In this document: positions 59,676-64,000 of the stretch, piece after piece | Position numbering within the stretch: the first letter of the stretch is position 1 | How the letters are laid out: the number at the start of each line of letters is the position of its first letter | Origin: Camarhynchus parvulus | Taxonomy: Eukaryota; Chordata; Aves; Passeriformes; Thraupidae | Direction: 5' to 3' | Assembly (NCBI RefSeq): GCF_901933205.1 | Contig: NC_044590.1 | Span: forward strand, 11,435,501 to 11,499,500 | DNA: 64,000 nt | Notes under the pieces: generated by a model | What the model saw: only the letters and a program-made list of their open reading frames with translations | What the model was told of the DNA's origin: nothing | The model's database searches: none | Position numbers and translations under genes: made by a program

Positions 59676-60283
59676 TGTGAAAAACGCCAATCACTTGTTT
59701 TTAGAATTTTAAAAGTTTAATAGTAATAAAATGGTTATAAAAATAGTATTACAATTAGCGTAATAATAATTTGGACAATTTGGATTTAGGACAATATGAG
59801 AAAATAACAACAAAGAGTAAAAACAGTCCAGGTACCTCTTTCTGGGCAAAATAAGCTCGAAAAAGGACCCACGTTAACAGAGGATTAACCCTTAAAAGCA
59901 ACAGCCTGTTGCATATTCATACACCTCACACATGATGCATAAATTCCATTCAAACACAGGATTCTGTCTGGTCAGTGTCAGCTTCTTCCTCTGAATCCTG
60001 ACGGGGTCTTCAGAGCTGAGCAAGGTGGGAAGAACTCGATAATGGAGCAATAAATTCTCTTTCTTTGAAAGATTTAGGTGTCCTATGGCTGCTATATTGG
60101 AGTCCTCTCTTTAAAAAAGTATCCTACATAGCATAGTTTCTATTTTAACATTTTGTTATAACCTAAAACTGTATTTAACACACTACTTAAGAAAATTAAT
60201 ACAGCATAACTTTCTAACACAACACATATAATATTCATTTTAATATTTGCAAAAAGCCAATCATAAAATACCCATTTTTCACG
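59676..60283 (-). mobile_element. Solo LTR, family A (copy A5), ERVL-like
   Basis: A 608-bp A LTR in inverted orientation, TGTGAAAAACGCC to CCCATTTTTCACG, with a perfect 5-bp TSD TTCCC at 59671-59675 and 60284-60288. This copy gives the clearest TSD for family A. It keeps the GTTAACAGAGG and ATGCATAAATTCC words of the other copies in reverse complement. Confidence 0.92.
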
Positions 60284-62769
60284 TTCCCCATTGGCAGCTC
60301 AGGGATTTTTAGGGTGCTCAGGGTCCTGCATGCACCCCTCACACAGGTGTGATGTGACACCTAAAGCCCTTTTTGGGGCCCCACCTCAGCCCCCCAGGGT
60401 AAGAGCTGATGCTCCCCTGCCTCAGCTCTCCAACAATTCACCCACGAGCACTCAGGAATTCTGCTACAGAAATAAAAGCATCACATGCCTAACACTCCTC
60501 CTCTCTCTGACTGGTACATTATGTGCTTCTTCAGCACCTACAAATCATATTTACTGCACTTCTAATTGGGTTTTGTTTGGGCTGCTTTTCTGTTTGCTTG
60601 GGGGCTTTGGCTGAGGTTTTTTGTGGGGTTGTTTGTTTGTTTGTGGTGTGCTCTGCTGGTTGGGGTTTTTAATCCCACACTCACTATTTGCCCCCAAGTT
60701 AGATAAGGTCTAAATGCAGATTTGGGGGTGAGAGGGATTTGAAGGGGCAGATGATACAATCTTGCCTTCACCACGATGTTGTTGATATTTAACAGATAAT
60801 CAGATTAATTAAGAAAGAGCAGAGAAGCATTAGTATGTGTTATCACTTATGCTAAATACAGCATCATCACTTTTTTTTTTCCTCACTCTACCTCCTCTTC
60901 TGTTCCCTCTTCAACAGCATTATAATAAAGTCAGAAGTTTTAGAGGAAAAAAAGCCTGCAGTGGATTGTTCAATTTTTTGTCCTGTCTAAATTAAAGTGA
61001 CTCAGACAGAGCTCCCACCATTTCCTCTGGGACACAGTTCCACAGCTTCACTGATCTGCAGCAAGATTTTGATATTGCCCAAAGTAATTATTTGCTTGTT
61101 TTTATCTCATTCTATTCCTTTCACTGTACATTAAATATTTCTCCCTTATTCCCCTTCCTTCCCTCTGAGGTACTCTCCTCTTCACAGCTCCATTCTCAGT
61201 TAGAGATCCAGAAATTAAATGGATTTAGATACTGTAAATCTCTCTTCAAAGAGGAGAAATTGCTGTCACTTGTGTGTACTCTCAATATGTTAATTTGTCA
61301 CTCCTGGAAATAAGAGGATGCTCAGGGGGAATATTCCAGGCAGAAAAAACATCCTGATATATACTTTTTAAAATACAAACACAGCAGGTGGCACATTCTG
61401 CCCTTAGTGCACTTGCTGCTTTTCAAGCCCACGTTCAGTTTGATGCAAATATGCCACCAATTGCCAGTCAGGCCTCTCAAAAATATCAGCATTAATCACC
61501 CCCAGATTTCTCTCCTCCACTCAAAAATCACTTTGTATACACCTTCACTCTGCATTTACATTGTAATACTACTCAGGATTTCTGCTAAATTTCTGTTTGA
61601 GACGCTCAACGCCAACATTTTCTTTAAGAACTGAAAATTTGAAAGTTTACCATCACCAAGCAAAAACTTACAAATGAACTACTTCTGAATGTTCTCAATT
61701 TTAATAGAAATATCTGAAGTCTGAATGTGATGAGTGATCCCTCTGCTATCCCCTATGAGGAAGAACTCTGTGGGTAATCCAAAGTGGATAATCCAAACAC
61801 TCTCCTGTATTCTCTCCAGCAATTCTAGCATGAATTACACTTGGCAAGCAGCATGATACAAGTTTGGGGTTTATGTATTGTTAATGCTGCTGCTGTTTCA
61901 TGTTTTAAATACCTGCAAGTCACCCTGAATTCAGTGACCATTGGGAATTGACCACAGTGACCACTAAAGGACACAAGGAAATTTAATATTTCTTTTACTG
62001 AAACACTCATTTCCTGGGCATTCTGTTAGCAGTAGCAGCTCATCAGCATGGAAGCAAAACCTCTTTAAAAATTCAAGCAAAACAAAAAACAAAAACTAAA
62101 CAAAAACAAACAAGCAAAAAACCACACCATCAAAAAAATCCCACACCAAAATATCACACCAAAACCCAGGAGTGATTCAATATAGACAACTGCCAAGTGA
62201 CCTTCAGAAATCACCAAGCAGCATTCCAAAACATTACTTCCTAGCCATTATCAGAAATGGCTTTGTATTATTACTAGAAAATCAAAGTGCAAGGGTAAAG
62301 CAGATGTCCAGTGCAGCTGTACTCCGTATGCTAATTTTCTTTACAATAAATATGCACAGAAAACTTAATAAACACATTATAGAACACGGAAATCTTTAGC
62401 AAATAGAAAAGCTTTATTATAAAAGATGCAAAGTTGAGCGTTTACTTTAAAAGGGTTATTTTTGCTTGGTAAGTTCATTTAAGGACAATTAATTATACTT
62501 TCTTATTTTTGCAGGCTCTGGCCTTGGCAGTCTCCAGGGTTATCCCTGTGCCAACAGAGACACTGTGTTTATTTCCAAGCTTTCCACTTCTCTGATCATT
62601 CCTACCACGTGCTGATAGCTGTTAGTACATACACCATCTCCCATGTTTTAATCATAAAAATATTTACTGTTTGCGTAGGAAACCCTATCGCCAACAAAAA
62701 ATTTATTCAGGAAGCTGGGGAAATGTTTTGACCAACATTTGCATAGCAAAAATCTCTTTTAAAATGAGA
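60284..62769. other. Unique sequence with low-complexity tracts
   Basis: No gene. T/G-rich tract at 60565-60672 and A/C-rich tract at 62066-62165. The part at 62330-62510 is AT-rich and non-repetitive, with ATGCTAATTTT and CAATTAATTATAC words, and could be a regulatory element. Nothing is confirmed. Confidence 0.4.
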
Positions 62770-62795
62770 TTTTTTTTTTTTTTTTTTTTTTTTTT
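62770..62795. repeat. T homopolymer run
   Basis: Twenty-six consecutive T residues; a long mononucleotide repeat that is likely length-polymorphic. No minus-strand retroposon body is recognised beside it. Confidence 0.95.
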
Positions 62796-63487
62796 GAAAC
62801 CTATTATTTTTTTAGTAGATCACATGGATTCATCCTCCCTGATGGAATGTTTGAACCTCAAAAACTGAGGGGAAGCGCCTGGTTTAGAGCAGCTTTTTTC
62901 AACAAAATAATTATTCAGGTTGTATTTACAGGAAAGTCCAAGTGGGTCTGGATTTAATTTATACAAATAAATTCCCACTTCCCAAAATGAAACAGTGGGT
63001 GCAATGCAGCATCCCTGGCAAGGACCAAGTGCACCGGAGTGCCATGGAACCAGGGGGATGCTGGCAGCCATCCAGCCCTGCTCTCTGTACCTGCCTTGCC
63101 AGGCAGGAGAGCAGCAGAGGCCCCAGGGCACCTTCCAGAGAGGGAATGAGTCAGTGCTGGCACAGCAGCCAGACCACAGGAGCTTCCAGCCACCCATCTG
63201 AAAGTCAAATCCATCAGCTGATTGCACCCTGTGCAGCCAGAGCCAGCAATGCACACACAAAAAATCTGTCTCAAGTGAAAGGTTAAAAACCAGATCTTTG
63301 AAGGGAAGGGGCAAAGATGAGTGACTGGTTTTATTTAGGTGGGTGATGGCTCCTGGATGTTTAATAAGGGTTGCTGCTGCACAAATTGAGGCACATCTGG
63401 GCTGTCTGGCACAGGCTCTGACCCAGGCCCAGTGAGGCACTGAGGTACCCAAAAAATCCTGATCTATTGTAAGTGCAGGGCCACTGA
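62796..63487. other. Unique sequence, no feature recognised
   Basis: Contains a GC-rich part at 63000-63250 with open frames on both strands (minus up to 210 codons, 62820-63452). No protein family is visible, so no gene is called. The last six bases, CACTGA, are the C5 target-site copy. Confidence 0.45.
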
Positions 63488-63884
63488 TGAAGGCAGGAAT
63501 GATGAGGAGGACTCCATGTTCTCAGAAGGCTAATTTATTATTTTATAATACTCTATTGTATTAAAGAATACTATACTAAAGAATACAGAAAGGATACTTA
63601 GTGAATGGTAAAAAGATAATAATGAAAACTGATGACTCTCTCCAGAGTCCTGACACAGCTTGGCCCTGATTGGCCAAAGAGTGAAAACAACTCACAGCAG
63701 AATGCAATGGAACAATCACCTGTGGGTAAACAATCTCCAAACCCATTGCACGTGTGAGCACAACACAGGAGAAGCAAATGAGATAAGAATTGTTTTCCTT
63801 TTCTCTGAGGCCTCTCTGTGCCCTTCAGCTTCCCAGGAGAAAAAAAATGGTCAATGGAATCATGTCCAGGGAATGTGAATGCCA
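63488..63884 (-). mobile_element. Solo LTR, family C (copy C5), ERVK-like
   Basis: A 397-bp LTR with a perfect 6-bp TSD, CACTGA (63482-63487 and 63885-63890). On the minus strand it runs TGGCATTCACATTCCC to CCTGCCTTCA, with the GGCCAATCAGGGCC region and ATAATAAATTAGCC poly(A) signal. It is nearly identical to C2 through the central part. A solo LTR. Confidence 0.92.
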
Positions 63885-64000
63885 CACTGATCAGCCACTG
63901 TGGGACAGCCAGAGTGTAAATATAACAGGCTTTTCCTCTCACATGCTTATTCCTTCCCATTTCTGAAATAAACAGTGTGCAACTGTCGTGTGAGCACATG
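63885..64000. other. Unique sequence, window end
   Basis: Short noncoding end segment with AATAAA near 63968. No feature recognised. Confidence 0.4.

Noticed and set aside
57344..60283. A4 and A5 as a provirus
   Set aside because: They are in opposite orientation and A5 has its own perfect TSD.
62820..63452. 210-codon minus-strand frame as a gene
   Set aside because: It lies in mixed GC-rich unique DNA with another frame open on the plus strand and has no domain, initiation or splice context that I can see.
1..64000. tRNA, rRNA, operon, promoter -10/-35 or other prokaryotic features
   Set aside because: Composition, CR1 and LTR content show vertebrate nuclear DNA; no tRNA cloverleaf or rRNA was recognised by eye.

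Overview
The window reads as vertebrate nuclear DNA from a bird, most likely a songbird (passerine). Several CR1 non-LTR retrotransposon tails carry the bird-type 3' end, and many short LTRs look like the ERV LTRs common in songbird genomes. CpG is depleted almost everywhere, the sequence is AT-leaning, and nothing prokaryotic is present. I find no protein-coding gene that I can defend. The long open frames fall inside a minisatellite, inside LTRs or CR1 copies, or in unique DNA with chance-level reading frames. The window is best described as intergenic or deep intronic, gene-poor sequence. Family names such as ERVK-like, ERVL-like and ERV1-like are inferred from target-site-duplication (TSD) length, not from a database match.

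Layout. 1-13,969: mostly unique DNA with a GATA microsatellite (1.8 kb), CR1 tails (2.9, 5.6 and 8.35 kb), a hairpin (3.65 kb), two small solo LTRs of family E (4.7 and 7.0 kb) and a nested LTR pair, D inside C (9.6-10.5 kb). 13,970-15,596: a family B solo LTR followed 10 bp later by a 40-unit, 30-bp minisatellite. 15.6-19.0 kb: unique, AT-rich, conserved-element-like DNA. 19.0-24.8 kb: a C LTR nested in a B LTR, two A LTRs, an ERVL-type LTR (H), a GC-rich exon-like block and a CR1 tail. 27.3-32.9 kb: B LTR; A LTR nested in B; a 936-bp CpG-retaining solo LTR (G). 34-42 kb: LTRs F1, E3, F2, D2 and a CR1 tail. 43-49 kb: CR1 piece, an AT-rich satellite, a candidate conserved noncoding block and a 250-bp tandem duplication. 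49-64 kb: C LTRs (49.5, 55.2, 63.5 kb), CR1 tails, a dispersed local duplication (56.2/58.7 kb) and an inverted pair of A LTRs (57.3/59.7 kb).

The structure of interest is the LTR landscape. About 23 LTRs in eight families (my letters A-H) cover very roughly 11 kb, or one sixth of the window, and I recognise no gag, pol or env body. Many have readable TSDs: 4 bp for B, 5 bp for A, G and H, and 6 bp for C, D and E. Three nestings order the insertions in time: A into B, C into B, and D into C.

No new biological system is evident. The best leads are the minisatellite that is open in five of six frames, the GC-rich exon-like block at 23.9-24.35 kb, the CpG-retaining LTR G, the local duplications, and several AT-rich blocks that could be conserved regulatory DNA.
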